Notes: generated by a model not told the origin, from the sequence alone. Positions 1-6,730 are shown, counted from the first letter of the stretch. The stretch is DNA of 9,483 nucleotides from Candidatus Methanoperedentaceae archaeon (GCA_027371625.1 DAHXMQ010000004.1:1-9483); one strand, 5' to 3'. Numbers and translations are program-made.

Positions 1-1016
1 AGCGTGCCTATCTGGTTGACCTTGAGCAATAGTGCATTCGCTGCATGCATTTTTATACCTTTTTCAAGCCGCTTTGGATTTGTTACAAAAATGTCATCTC
101 CAACAATTATCGTTTTCTTGAGGTTTTCAGTCAAACCAGCAAAATCATCGAATGCATCTTCATGGAAAGGGTCTTCGATATAGAGAATGGGATATGTCTT
201 TACAAGGTCGGCGTAGTAATCCGAAAGCTCTTCGTTTGTAAGTTCTTTTCCGTCTATGTGGTATTTATCCTTCTTGAAGAGTTCGGAAGCTGCAGCATCA
301 AGACCGATTGTGATTTTTTTCCCGTAACCCTCTTCTTCAATGGCATAGACAAGGGAATCAAGTGCATCAATTGTGTTCTTAAGCGGCGGGGCATAACCTC
401 CTTCATACCCGACATTGACGGCTGAATTCCCGTATTTTTTCGAAAGTACCGAGCCAAGGGTATGGTATGTCTCAGCCCCCATGCGCAGGGCTTCTGAGTA
501 CGTCTTTGCGCCTACTGGCTGGAGCATGAATTCCTGTATCGCAAGCTCATTGCCCGCGTGTTTTCCCCCGTTTATTACGTTCATCGTAGGGCAGGGAAGC
601 GTAAACGTGTTCGTGCCTCCAAGGTAGCGGTAAAGCGATAGCCCGAGAGAATCCGCAGCAGCATGTGCCACGGAAAGCGAGACCCCCAGAATTGCATTGG
701 CGCCGAGCCTTGATTTGTTCGGCGTTCCGTCAAGTTCAAGCATGAGGTTGTCTATGTCGCGCTGGTTTCTGGCATCCATGCTGAGAAGGGCTTCTTTTAT
801 CTCGGTATTGACATTGTTTACCGCCTTCAGGACGCCTTTCCCATGATACCGTTTGTCCTTGTCCCTCAACTCAAGCGCTTCGTTTGTTCCCGTGGACGCA
901 CCCGATGGTACACTTGCGCGCCCAAAGCCGATTTCAGTGGTAACATCGACTTCGATTGTTGGGTTACCCCTTGAGTCAAGGATTTCACGGGCATGGATGT
1001 CTTGGATGGCAAACAA
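1..1016 (-). CDS. eno: Enolase (phosphopyruvate hydratase), 3' part beyond window
   Basis: Enolase interconverts 2-phosphoglycerate and phosphoenolpyruvate in the cytosol, in glycolysis and gluconeogenesis. The reading frame gives 338 residues, about 80% of the usual 420-430, and runs off the left edge. The N-terminus is typical (AREILDSRGNPTIEVDV, then ASVPSGASTG). Later motifs are QEFM with Glu162, NVGYEGGYAP with catalytic Glu205, IGLDAAASE with metal ligand Asp240, YIEDPF with Glu281, GDD with Asp307, and LLLKVNQIGT with catalytic Lys332, so all the expected catalytic and Mg ligands reached by the window are present. The residue before Glu205 is Tyr204, where the family normally has Asp (see findings). 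The start is TTG at 1016-1014. It is chosen because AGGTGA lies at 1026-1021 just upstream and the protein would begin L/M-FAIQDIHAREILDSRG; no ATG or GTG fits in frame. The gene is divergent from the UPF0175 gene. Confidence 0.97.
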   Translation of the reverse strand, partial: MFAIQDIHAREILDSRGNPTIEVDVTTEIGFGRASVPSGASTGTNEALELRDKDKRYHGKGVLKAVNNVNTEIKEALLSMDARNQRDIDNLMLELDGTPNKSRLGANAILGVSLSVAHAAADSLGLSLYRYLGGTNTFTLPCPTMNVINGGKHAGNELAIQEFMLQPVGAKTYSEALRMGAETYHTLGSVLSKKYGNSAVNVGYEGGYAPPLKNTIDALDSLVYAIEEEGYGKKITIGLDAAASELFKKDKYHIDGKELTNEELSDYYADLVKTYPILYIEDPFHEDAFDDFAGLTENLKKTIIVGDDIFVTNPKRLEKGIKMHAANALLLKVNQIGT

Positions 1017-1020
1017 TGTA

Positions 1021-1064
1021 TCACCTGTTGACCTGAATGGTTACGGTTGTACTTAATTTTAATT
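1021..1064 (-). promoter_or_regulatory. Probable enolase promoter and ribosome binding site
   Basis: Read on the minus strand, an AT-rich box (AATTAAAATTAAG, about 1064-1052) lies roughly 26 nt upstream of a point near 1032. This would give a short leader carrying AGGTGA (1026-1021), four bases before the TTG start. A second TATA-like block at 1093-1083 overlaps the box of the divergent gene and could also serve enolase with a longer leader. This is inferred from sequence only. Confidence 0.45.
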
Positions 1065-1083
1065 ATTCCTGATGATGCAAATA

Positions 1084-1112
1084 TTTATAATTAATACGCA
1101 TCAATCAACCTA
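1084..1112 (+). promoter_or_regulatory. Box A promoter of the UPF0175/PIN-like module, likely leaderless
   Basis: TTTATAATTA at 1084-1093 matches an archaeal box A. Its centre is about 26 nt before the ATG at 1112, the usual distance from box A to the transcription start. No Shine-Dalgarno-like sequence lies between them, so the mRNA probably starts at or next to the start codon. Confidence 0.5.
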
Positions 1113-1420
1113 TGATAGCCATGTCATCCGAAATCAAAATGGTCAAGACCGAAATAAAACTTCCAGGCGACCTTTTATATTCGCTGGGCATCGATAAAGC
1201 TCATCTGGAATATTTCATCAAGAAGAATTTCCTGCTTGAACTTTATAGAGAAGGAAAGATTTCTCTGGGAAGGATGGCGGCTTTGCTCGGATTGAGCAGA
1301 ATCGAAATTTTGGGTATCATGAAAGATTCACATATACCTCTTAATTACGGTGTTTCAGAACTCGATGAGGATATCGAAACCGCTAAAAGACTTGGTATAT
1401 TGAATGAAAGTAATAAGTAA
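1112..1420 (+). CDS. UPF0175 family small HTH protein, probable antitoxin
   Basis: This 102-residue protein matches the UPF0175 family (COG2886). An N-terminal beta-strand stretch (KTEIKLPGDLL, about residues 12-22) precedes the family signature LYREGKISLGRMAALLGLSR (about 44-63), which reads as a helix-turn-helix, and then IPLNYGVSELDEDIETAKRL. In archaea and cyanobacteria such proteins are often encoded directly before a DUF3368 or other PIN-like gene and are taken to be antitoxins that bind the partner and repress their own promoter. That is the arrangement here: the next gene starts inside this one, with a 17-base overlap. The first ATG (1112) fits a leaderless start; ATG 1121 is an alternative that would remove three residues. 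The family is clear. The antitoxin role is inferred from gene pairing. Confidence 0.85.
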   Translation: MIAMSSEIKMVKTEIKLPGDLLYSLGIDKAHLEYFIKKNFLLELYREGKISLGRMAALLGLSRIEILGIMKDSHIPLNYGVSELDEDIETAKRLGILNESNK

Positions 1421-1868
1421 TTCTTCGCCCCTGATATTCCTGTCTTCTGTTGGCATGCTGGATCTTTTGAAAACTGAATTTGGGGAGATTCTGATACCCG
1501 ATATTGTATATAAGGAAGTTACTTCAAAAAGCTTAAAAGGTTCCAATGAAGTAAAAAATGCTGGGTGGATTAAGCAGTGTCCAATAAAAAATAAAAAACC
1601 ACCCACATTTGTCCCAATGTTGGATGAAGGTGAAGAGAAAGCAATTACACTTGCCATCGAACAAAAGGCAGATTTACTTTTGATAGATGACCTTGCAGGG
1701 AGAAGGGTTGCCATGATGCACGGTATCAATGTTATGGGAACACTGGGATTTCTCAAGGTAATGCGCAGAAAAGGCAGGATTAAAAATTTTAAAGCCGTAT
1801 TGAATGATCTTCAAAAATATGGATTCTGGATCGGGGAAGATTTGTGCAGGAGGATGCTGGAGGATTGA
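1404..1868 (+). CDS. DUF3368 PIN-like domain protein, probable toxin nuclease
   Basis: This 154-residue protein is of the DUF3368 family (COG2405), a branch of the PIN-like nuclease fold. It opens with VISNSSPLIFL (residues 3-13), followed by ILIPDIVYKEV with Glu38, LDEGEEKAITLA with Glu77, LLLIDDLAGRRVA with Asp95-Asp96, and GTLGFL (112-117). PIN nucleases use a cluster of acidic residues to bind Mg/Mn and cut RNA. The first acidic position is Asn6 here, a form I recall in many DUF3368 proteins, so it does not by itself mean the protein is dead. The start ATG lies within the 3' end of the UPF0175 gene, which suggests translational coupling; no good ribosome binding site is visible. The stop TGA (1866-1868) directly touches the stop of the convergent amidohydrolase gene. 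Toxin activity is inferred. Confidence 0.85.
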   Translation: MKVISNSSPLIFLSSVGMLDLLKTEFGEILIPDIVYKEVTSKSLKGSNEVKNAGWIKQCPIKNKKPPTFVPMLDEGEEKAITLAIEQKADLLLIDDLAGRRVAMMHGINVMGTLGFLKVMRRKGRIKNFKAVLNDLQKYGFWIGEDLCRRMLED

Positions 1869-3119
1869 TTATTTTATTACATCCTTTGCATCCTCGATGA
1901 TTTTCTCTTCGTCCAGCACCTTCACCACATAATCCTCCATCAGTATTTTCCCGTCCACTATCGTCGTCCTCACATCGCATCCCGATGCGCCGTGAACGAG
2001 AGCCGAGAAGAGATTTGATGAGGCAAAAGGCGGTTTTTTGATATCGACAATAATAATATCCGCCAGATATTCGGGTGCAAGCGCACCAGCCTTTATCCCC
2101 AGCGCCAGCGCTCCATTTCTTGTCGCCATCTCAAGGACTTTGGATGAAGGCATCGCTCTCGGGTCTTTTAGCCTATGAAGCAACGAAGCGCACCTCATTT
2201 CCTTCCACATATCAAGGCTTCCGCTTGAGGCTGCGCCATCGGTACCTAGCGCCACATTGATTCCTTTTTCAAGCATCTTCGGCACGGGCGCAATACCAGC
2301 TCCAAGAGCCATATTGCTTGACGGGCAGTGGACAACATTGACATTTTTGTCCTTCAGGAGAACGATATCGTCATCCGACAGCCAGACGCAGTGCGCGGCG
2401 AGGAGCTTTGAACTGAGAACCCCAATGCTGTTTAGAAATTTTATGGAGCACATGCCGTACCTTTTTTTCATTAAATTCAACTCATCTTCTGTCTCAAGCA
2501 CATGGATGTGAATCCCGACATTGTCCTTTCTCGCCTGCTCTTTTACTTTTACCAGAAATTCTTTTGAACACGATAAAGCTGAATGCGGCGCATACATGGC
2601 CGTAATCCTGCCGCCTGCTGCCCCGTTCCATTTCCTTACGAAATCCACCCTGCTCCTTAATTTCGTATCAGAATCTTCGTTCCGCCCTTCAATCATCCCG
2701 AATCCTAAGGACGCTCTCAAACCGGTTTCTTCAACGACCTTTGCAACCTTGTCCATGTGGATGTACATGTCAGCAAAGGATGTCGTTCCTGTTTTAATCA
2801 TCTCAAGCGCGCCGAGATATGCGCCAGCCTTTACATCCTTGGGAGTCAGCTTTGTCTCTGCTCTTTGAATCCTGTCTATCCAGTCCTTATAGACAAGACC
2901 ATCCGCAAAACCTCTGAAAAGGGTCATAGCAAGATGTGTATGGGCATTGACAAGACCCGACATCACGGCGCAGCCTTTTGCATCTATCACCTTTTCTGCC
3001 TTCTCTTTCGTGTTCTTGCCCACAAAAGTGATTGAACAGTTTTCAACAGCTACAACCCCGCCCTCGATGAAACCGTTAGCGGTGAGTAATCTGCCACCCT
3101 TGATTATCAGGTCTGCCAT
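1869..3119 (-). CDS. dadD: Amidohydrolase: 5'-deoxyadenosine / S-adenosylhomocysteine / MTA deaminase
   Basis: This 416-residue, full-length member of the amidohydrolase superfamily belongs to the MtaD/DadD group. These cytosolic enzymes remove the 6-amino group from 5'-deoxyadenosine, S-adenosylhomocysteine or methylthioadenosine. In methanogens the family is linked to recycling products of radical-SAM and methyltransferase reactions. Visible metal and catalytic residues are NAHTHLAM (His60, His62), YAPHSALS (His179), HIHVLE (His204/His206, Glu209), AAHCVWL (His243), VVHCPSSNM (His264) and GTDG (Asp294). The small beta-domain flanks the barrel (IIKGGRLLT at the start, ADIIIVDI and TTIVDGKILM at the end). 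The ATG at 3119 has no ribosome binding site but has a box A 26 nt upstream. The exact preferred substrate cannot be told from sequence; guanine or chlorohydrolase-type relatives are less likely. The symbol is by analogy with methanogen DadD. Confidence 0.88.
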   Translation of the reverse strand: MADLIIKGGRLLTANGFIEGGVVAVENCSITFVGKNTKEKAEKVIDAKGCAVMSGLVNAHTHLAMTLFRGFADGLVYKDWIDRIQRAETKLTPKDVKAGAYLGALEMIKTGTTSFADMYIHMDKVAKVVEETGLRASLGFGMIEGRNEDSDTKLRSRVDFVRKWNGAAGGRITAMYAPHSALSCSKEFLVKVKEQARKDNVGIHIHVLETEDELNLMKKRYGMCSIKFLNSIGVLSSKLLAAHCVWLSDDDIVLLKDKNVNVVHCPSSNMALGAGIAPVPKMLEKGINVALGTDGAASSGSLDMWKEMRCASLLHRLKDPRAMPSSKVLEMATRNGALALGIKAGALAPEYLADIIIVDIKKPPFASSNLFSALVHGASGCDVRTTIVDGKILMEDYVVKVLDEEKIIEDAKDVIK

Positions 3120-3151
3120 GTGGTGATAGTAGGCTCTGGTTATAAAATAAG
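3119..3151 (-). promoter_or_regulatory. Box A promoter of the amidohydrolase, likely leaderless
   Basis: On the minus strand TTATTTTATAA (about 3150-3140) is a good box A whose centre lies about 26 nt before the ATG at 3119. The bases just before the ATG (CTATCACCAC) contain no Shine-Dalgarno match, so translation probably begins on a leaderless mRNA. Confidence 0.5.
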
Positions 3152-3174
3152 GTTTCGAAAAGCAAACTCAAGGA

Positions 3175-3221
3175 AAAACTTATACCCTTCTTTTTCTATT
3201 GAGGAGAGGTGATAAATTCTG
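3175..3221 (+). promoter_or_regulatory. purH promoter and strong ribosome binding site deciding a non-ATG start
   Basis: AAAAACTTATACC (about 3175-3186) resembles a box A with a predicted transcription start near 3208. GAGGAGAGGTGAT (3201-3213) contains AGGTGAT, a near-ideal match to the archaeal 16S rRNA 3' end. It lies five bases before CTG 3219 and two bases before ATT 3216. An in-frame TAA at 3213-3215 excludes any earlier start. Confidence 0.6.
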
Positions 3222-4817
3222 CCGAGAGCCTTAATCAGCGTTTCTGATAAAAGCGGAATAATCGATTTTGCAAACGGGCTTTCAGGGCTTGGCTTTGAGA
3301 TGATTTCCACAGGTGGGACTGCGGGTGTTTTAAAAAATGCAGGTATAAAAGTTAAGGATGTAAGCGAGCTGACAGGATTTCCTGAGATGATGGACGGCAG
3401 GGTAAAAACGCTTCATCCCAAAATACACGGTGCCATTCTCGGACTCCGTGATAATCCATCGCACGTAAAGGAAGCGGCAGAGCAGGGTATCGAGTTTATT
3501 GATATCGTTGTCGTGAACCTTTACCCATTTGAGAAAACAATAGCCGAGGGGGGGAACCTCGAAGATGCCATTGAAAATATAGATATCGGAGGACCTGCTC
3601 TCGTCAGGGCTGCAGCAAAAAATTACAGGCATGTAGCTGTAATAACCGACCCTCTTGATTATCCCTTGATTCTAAAGGAACTCAGGCACCATGAAATCAG
3701 TCTTGAAACAAAAGAACGTCTTGCGGTCAAGGCATTTCGCAGGATAGCGGATTATGATTGTGCAATAGATACGTACCTCTCCCAAACGCTTGCAAATGAG
3801 GATATCCTGCGCCTGAAATTCGTGGAGGGGAGAACGTTAAGGTACGGGGAGAACTGGCACCAGAGGGCAAAATTCTATAGAGAGGAAGTTAGCGAACCAT
3901 CTGTTGCAAATGCAAAGCAACTGCATGGCAAGGCGCTGTCGTACAATAATTACCTTGACGCAGAGAGCGCATTGAATCTTGCGCTTGGATTTAAAGATAG
4001 TATTGCCGTCGTGGTGGTCAAACACTGCAACCCATGCGGGTTTGCGACCGGGAAAACACTCACCGAGGCACTTTCGAGAGCATGGGAAGGCGACCCGATG
4101 TCATCGTTCGGCAGCATAATCTGCATGACGCGCAAACCCGATCTTGCGACCGTGGAATACCTGAAAGGCAGGTTCGTGGAAATGATAATTGCTCCGGGCT
4201 ATGACGAAGATGCGCTTTTTTTCCTCAAGAACAAAAGCAAAGACCTTCGAATCCTCGAACTTTCATTGGAGAACGGTGTGCCGTTTGAGAATACGTACCG
4301 TTATATCATCGGCGGCATGCTTGTTCAGTCCCGCAACAGGGGATTGTATGAGAAATGGGAAGTGGCAACGCAGCATCCTTTTCCAGAGGAGAAAAGAGGG
4401 CTGGCTGAGTTTGCATTAACGGCATGCAAGTACACAAGATCGAATGCCGTTGTTTTAGCGCGGGAATACGAAAAAGGATTTTACCAGATACTCGCAATCG
4501 GCGCGGGTCAGCCCAACAGGGTGGATGCGATCCGGAAGCTTGCTGCCACAAAAGCTGTTGAGAATCTGAAGATGCTGTACGAGCGGGAAAAACCTCGTGT
4601 GAGTGAAGATGAGTATATTAAAAGCATCATGGGCGAATGCGTTCTTGCAAGCGATGCCTTCTTTCCTTTCGATGACAGCATCATTTACTCGGCGGAGAAC
4701 AACATAAGGTACATCGTTTCGCCGGGAGGCTCGATAAGGGATAAGGAAGTGATTGATGCTGCGAACAGGCTTGGGGTTTCGCTTGTGTTTACCGGGATGA
4801 GGCATTTCCTGCATTGA
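3219..4817 (+). CDS. purH: Bifunctional AICAR transformylase / IMP cyclohydrolase
   Basis: PurH carries out the last two steps of IMP synthesis: formyl transfer from 10-formyl-THF (or the archaeal equivalent) to AICAR, then ring closure. From CTG 3219 the product is 532 residues, close to the 529 of E. coli PurH. The N-terminal cyclohydrolase domain shows RALISVSDKSG (3-13), STGGTAGVL, MMDGRVKTLHPKIHG (57-71) and ENIDIGGPALVRAAAKN. The transformylase domain shows RYGENWHQ (208-215), GKALSYNN, the catalytic Lys268-His269 pair in VKHCNPCG, GAGQPNR, ASDAFFPFDD, and the conserved ending PGGSIRDKEV..FTGMRHFLH. The first in-frame ATG (3300) would delete the SDKSG loop, so the true start must lie upstream. 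Only CTG (3219) or ATT (3216) is available after an in-frame stop; CTG gives the family-like start MPRALISVSDK. Many archaea use PurP/PurO instead of PurH, so an intact bacterial-type fusion is informative about lineage. Confidence 0.93.
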   Translation: MPRALISVSDKSGIIDFANGLSGLGFEMISTGGTAGVLKNAGIKVKDVSELTGFPEMMDGRVKTLHPKIHGAILGLRDNPSHVKEAAEQGIEFIDIVVVNLYPFEKTIAEGGNLEDAIENIDIGGPALVRAAAKNYRHVAVITDPLDYPLILKELRHHEISLETKERLAVKAFRRIADYDCAIDTYLSQTLANEDILRLKFVEGRTLRYGENWHQRAKFYREEVSEPSVANAKQLHGKALSYNNYLDAESALNLALGFKDSIAVVVVKHCNPCGFATGKTLTEALSRAWEGDPMSSFGSIICMTRKPDLATVEYLKGRFVEMIIAPGYDEDALFFLKNKSKDLRILELSLENGVPFENTYRYIIGGMLVQSRNRGLYEKWEVATQHPFPEEKRGLAEFALTACKYTRSNAVVLAREYEKGFYQILAIGAGQPNRVDAIRKLAATKAVENLKMLYEREKPRVSEDEYIKSIMGECVLASDAFFPFDDSIIYSAENNIRYIVSPGGSIRDKEVIDAANRLGVSLVFTGMRHFLH

Positions 4818-4898
4818 TACAAAACGGATGTTTTAATCTTCAAAAGTTAAACAAAAATGTAGATTCGAAACTGGTACGTCAGCTCGAAATCTGTAAAC

Positions 4899-4931
4899 TT
4901 TGTAAACCTAATCCCTAACTGTTTTTACAAA
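4899..4931. repeat. AT-rich inverted repeat between purH and the membrane protein gene
   Basis: TTTGTAAA (4899-4906) and its exact reverse complement TTTACAAA (4924-4931) are separated by 17 bases, in the 125-base gap between two convergent genes. It could form a weak hairpin and help end one or both transcripts. An AT-rich 8-bp match can also arise by chance. Confidence 0.3.
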
Positions 4932-4942
4932 CTCTATTCACT

Positions 4943-5401
4943 TCATTTTTCTTTCCATTTGCCGAGCAATTCTATAGCACCCTTAGTGCCAAAGTAGAAA
5001 CCTACCACAGTTATAACCACAGAGCCGAGGGTATCTAATATCTTGGGATCAACTGCTGATCCTAGGTTGCCTCCAAATGAAAGAGCGACCAGAATAATAT
5101 ACACAACAATAATTGTTGCGCTTATCGCAGACCTCATTTCACCAGTTGACACACCCACGTCGGGTGATGAGTAGTCGGCAAGAGCCAACGTTGCGAAAAA
5201 CACTATTCCTCCTACCATTGCTACTGCGAGGGCTAGTTGCCCCTTAAGTACCCATAATACAATGCCTATAAGGACAAAAGTTGCCACAGCACCAGCAGCC
5301 GACCATTCTGTTCTGGGAGGACACCTGAACGGCCATTTTTTTTGGCATTCATCTTCGTTGGGTATAAATCTCTTGCATTTTTCAGATAAGTCATCTGACA
5401 T
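4943..5401 (-). CDS. Unrecognised small membrane protein, four predicted TM segments
   Basis: I do not recognise the family. From the ATG at 5401 the product is 152 residues. Residues 1-32 are polar and charged with three cysteines (Cys9, Cys19, Cys27; spacing C-x9-C-x7-C) and an aromatic, basic patch KKWPFRCPPR. Four hydrophobic stretches follow, at about 33-52, 54-75, 92-109 and 121-138, and then a short basic tail ending GKWKEK. The last segment contains VVGFYFGTKGAIELL; a similar G-x-YFG motif occurs in various small membrane and holin-like proteins, which is only suggestive. ATG 5401 is preferred over TTG 5416, five codons earlier, because GAGGTGG (5412-5406) is a well-placed ribosome binding site for it. 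A box A (ATTTATACT, about 5441-5433) lies upstream. The gene is alone between convergent purH and the asd terminator region. No function is claimed. Confidence 0.75.
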   Translation of the reverse strand: MSDDLSEKCKRFIPNEDECQKKWPFRCPPRTEWSAAGAVATFVLIGIVLWVLKGQLALAVAMVGGIVFFATLALADYSSPDVGVSTGEMRSAISATIIVVYIILVALSFGGNLGSAVDPKILDTLGSVVITVVGFYFGTKGAIELLGKWKEK

Positions 5402-5405
5402 AAAA

Positions 5406-5441
5406 CCACCTCGCAAGCCAATTGAATTTCCAGTATAAATA
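5406..5441 (-). promoter_or_regulatory. Promoter and ribosome binding site of the membrane protein gene
   Basis: On the minus strand ATTTATACT (about 5441-5433) is a box A-like element, and GAGGTGG (5412-5406) lies four bases before ATG 5401. The spacing suggests a very short leader. The ribosome binding site decides between ATG 5401 and TTG 5416 as the start. Confidence 0.45.
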
Positions 5442-5444
5442 GTT

Positions 5445-5468
5445 TATCAAGTAAAAGTAAAAAGTTTA
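5445..5468 (-). terminator. Possible oligo-T terminator after asd
   Basis: Downstream of the asd stop on the minus strand, the sequence ACTTTTTACTTTTACTTG (about 5467-5450) is a cluster of T runs, the usual form of archaeal intrinsic terminators. It lies just before the promoter of the membrane protein gene. No experimental support is available. Confidence 0.35.
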
Positions 5469-5492
5469 CACTGTGATTTGAAAAGTAACCTG

Positions 5493-6521
5493 TTAAAGCT
5501 TCCCAGTCTTCCTCAGAAGCTCAGCATTCAGCACACTCGCACCCGCGGCGCCCCTTATGGTATTATGCCCCATGCAAATGTAGCGAATGCCCAAGCGGAT
5601 TCTTCCTACCGAAACGGTCATCCCGCCTCCGAGGTTCCTGTCCATGCGAGGCTGGGGTCTGTCTTTTTCTTCCTTTACCTCGATTACAGGCGTGGGTTCC
5701 GTAGGTAAATCGGACAAGCCCGGGTCAAAATCAAGGAAAGCCTGTTTAACTTCATCAGGCGATGGATTATCCGCCATTTCCACCCAGACGGCTTCCGTAT
5801 GCCCGTCCATTACCATAACCCGATGGCAGCTTGCGCTCACCGCAAACGGCGCATCTATTATCTCGCTGCCGTTAAACTCGCCAAGAAGCTTTCTGGTCTC
5901 GGTCTCCACTTTCTCCTCTTCCTGACCTATATAAGGAATCACGTTATCAAGAATCGCCATCGAGGGTACGCCATCGTATCCTGCGCCGGAAATAGCCTGC
6001 ATCGATGCTATGTAGATTTTCTCAATCCCGAACTTCATGAGCGGCTTCAGGGTTACTGTCATCATAATAGTTGTGCAGTTGGGATTCGTAACCACGTAGC
6101 CGTCCCACTTGCGCTTTTCCTGCTGGACATCTATAAGACCTAAATGCTCGGGATTAACCTCAGGGATGACAAGCGGTATGTCCTTTACCATACGCAAAGC
6201 ACTGGCATTGCTTGCAACCACAAAACCGGCTTTCGCGAACTCAGGCTCAACTGTTCTTGCAAGGTCAGCAGGAAGGGCTGAGAAAACGATATCTGCATCC
6301 ACTTTCTTCGGGTCAACAGGAACCACTGTCATATCGGCAGCAACTTCGGGGATGCTACTTTCAAGCCTCCAGCTCGCAGCATCGCCGTATCTTTTGCCTG
6401 CGCTCCTGTCCGAGGCTGAAAGCGATGTTAGCTCAAACCAGGGGTGGTTGTTCAGGAGCTCTATGAACCTCTGACCAACGTTGCCTGTTGCGCCGAGTAC
6501 TCCTGCCCTTATTTTTGACAT
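5493..6521 (-). CDS. asd: Aspartate-semialdehyde dehydrogenase
   Basis: This enzyme reduces aspartyl phosphate to aspartate semialdehyde with NADPH. It is the branch point to lysine, threonine/homoserine and methionine; in methanogens the product also feeds an alternative aromatic amino acid route. The 342-residue protein is complete. It has the dinucleotide-binding loop GATGNVGQR (10-18), FSALPADLA (80-88), the active-site motif NPNCTT with Cys149, [10 protein letters not shown] (175-184), [13 protein letters not shown] (231-243) with Arg234 and the probable catalytic base His241, and a C-terminal [20 protein letters not shown]. The GHTE form and length match the archaeal/fungal-type branch rather than the E. 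coli type. ATG 6521 is the only sensible start, since the Rossmann fold begins at residue 4. Only a weak GGGGAT lies upstream. It follows the ferredoxin gene by 32 bases, in a gap occupied by a palindrome, so it may be cotranscribed with that gene or separately controlled. Confidence 0.97.
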   Translation of the reverse strand: MSKIRAGVLGATGNVGQRFIELLNNHPWFELTSLSASDRSAGKRYGDAASWRLESSIPEVAADMTVVPVDPKKVDADIVFSALPADLARTVEPEFAKAGFVVASNASALRMVKDIPLVIPEVNPEHLGLIDVQQEKRKWDGYVVTNPNCTTIMMTVTLKPLMKFGIEKIYIASMQAISGAGYDGVPSMAILDNVIPYIGQEEEKVETETRKLLGEFNGSEIIDAPFAVSASCHRVMVMDGHTEAVWVEMADNPSPDEVKQAFLDFDPGLSDLPTEPTPVIEVKEEKDRPQPRMDRNLGGGMTVSVGRIRLGIRYICMGHNTIRGAAGASVLNAELLRKTGKL

Positions 6522-6531
6522 AGTCGTTAAT

Positions 6532-6551
6532 CCCCGTATTTAAATGCGGGG
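6532..6551. repeat. 20-bp near-perfect palindrome between ferredoxin and asd
   Basis: The arms CCCCG and CGGGG enclose TATTTAAATG, so nine of ten base pairs match as DNA; the odd position allows a G-U pair in plus-strand RNA. The minus-strand centre reads TTTAAATA, a consensus box A, centred about 20 nt before the asd ATG. It could be a regulator-binding site over a promoter element or an mRNA stem-loop between the two genes. Confidence 0.5.
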
Positions 6552-6553
6552 TA

Positions 6554-6727
6554 TTATTCTACCGTTATCGCACTGTTCGGGCATGCGTCCATACATGTAC
6601 CGCAGTCCGTGCACTCGACTTCATCAACTGTTGCTTTTTCATTTTTCAGTTCTATTGCTGTTGCCGGACACTCGTCAACGCATATCCCGCATCCTGTGCA
6701 TTCGTCGGTGTTCACTTTTGCTACCAT
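6554..6727 (-). CDS. 2[4Fe-4S] bacterial-type ferredoxin
   Basis: This 57-residue soluble electron carrier has two classic clusters: Cys10, Cys13, Cys16 with Cys20-Pro ([12 protein letters not shown]), and Cys39, Cys42, Cys45 with Cys49-Pro ([12 protein letters not shown]). Each binds one [4Fe-4S] centre using the fourth Cys of the other motif. Length and internal two-fold symmetry are those of clostridial-type ferredoxins, which in methanogens carry low-potential electrons for enzymes such as CO dehydrogenase/acetyl-CoA synthase, Ech or heterodisulfide reductase. The partner here cannot be told. The start ATG 6727 is chosen because AAAGGTGATC (6740-6731), a perfect archaeal ribosome binding site, ends three bases before it; the frame is open further upstream but that part is not ferredoxin-like. 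A box A near 6766 gives a leader of about a dozen bases. Asd follows downstream. Confidence 0.96.
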   Translation of the reverse strand: MVAKVNTDECTGCGICVDECPATAIELKNEKATVDEVECTDCGTCMDACPNSAITVE

Positions 6728-6730
6728 TCT

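Noticed and set aside
45..1056. Several plus-strand open frames across the left end
   Set aside because: They are antisense shadows of the well-supported enolase frame on the minus strand and have no family-like sequence.
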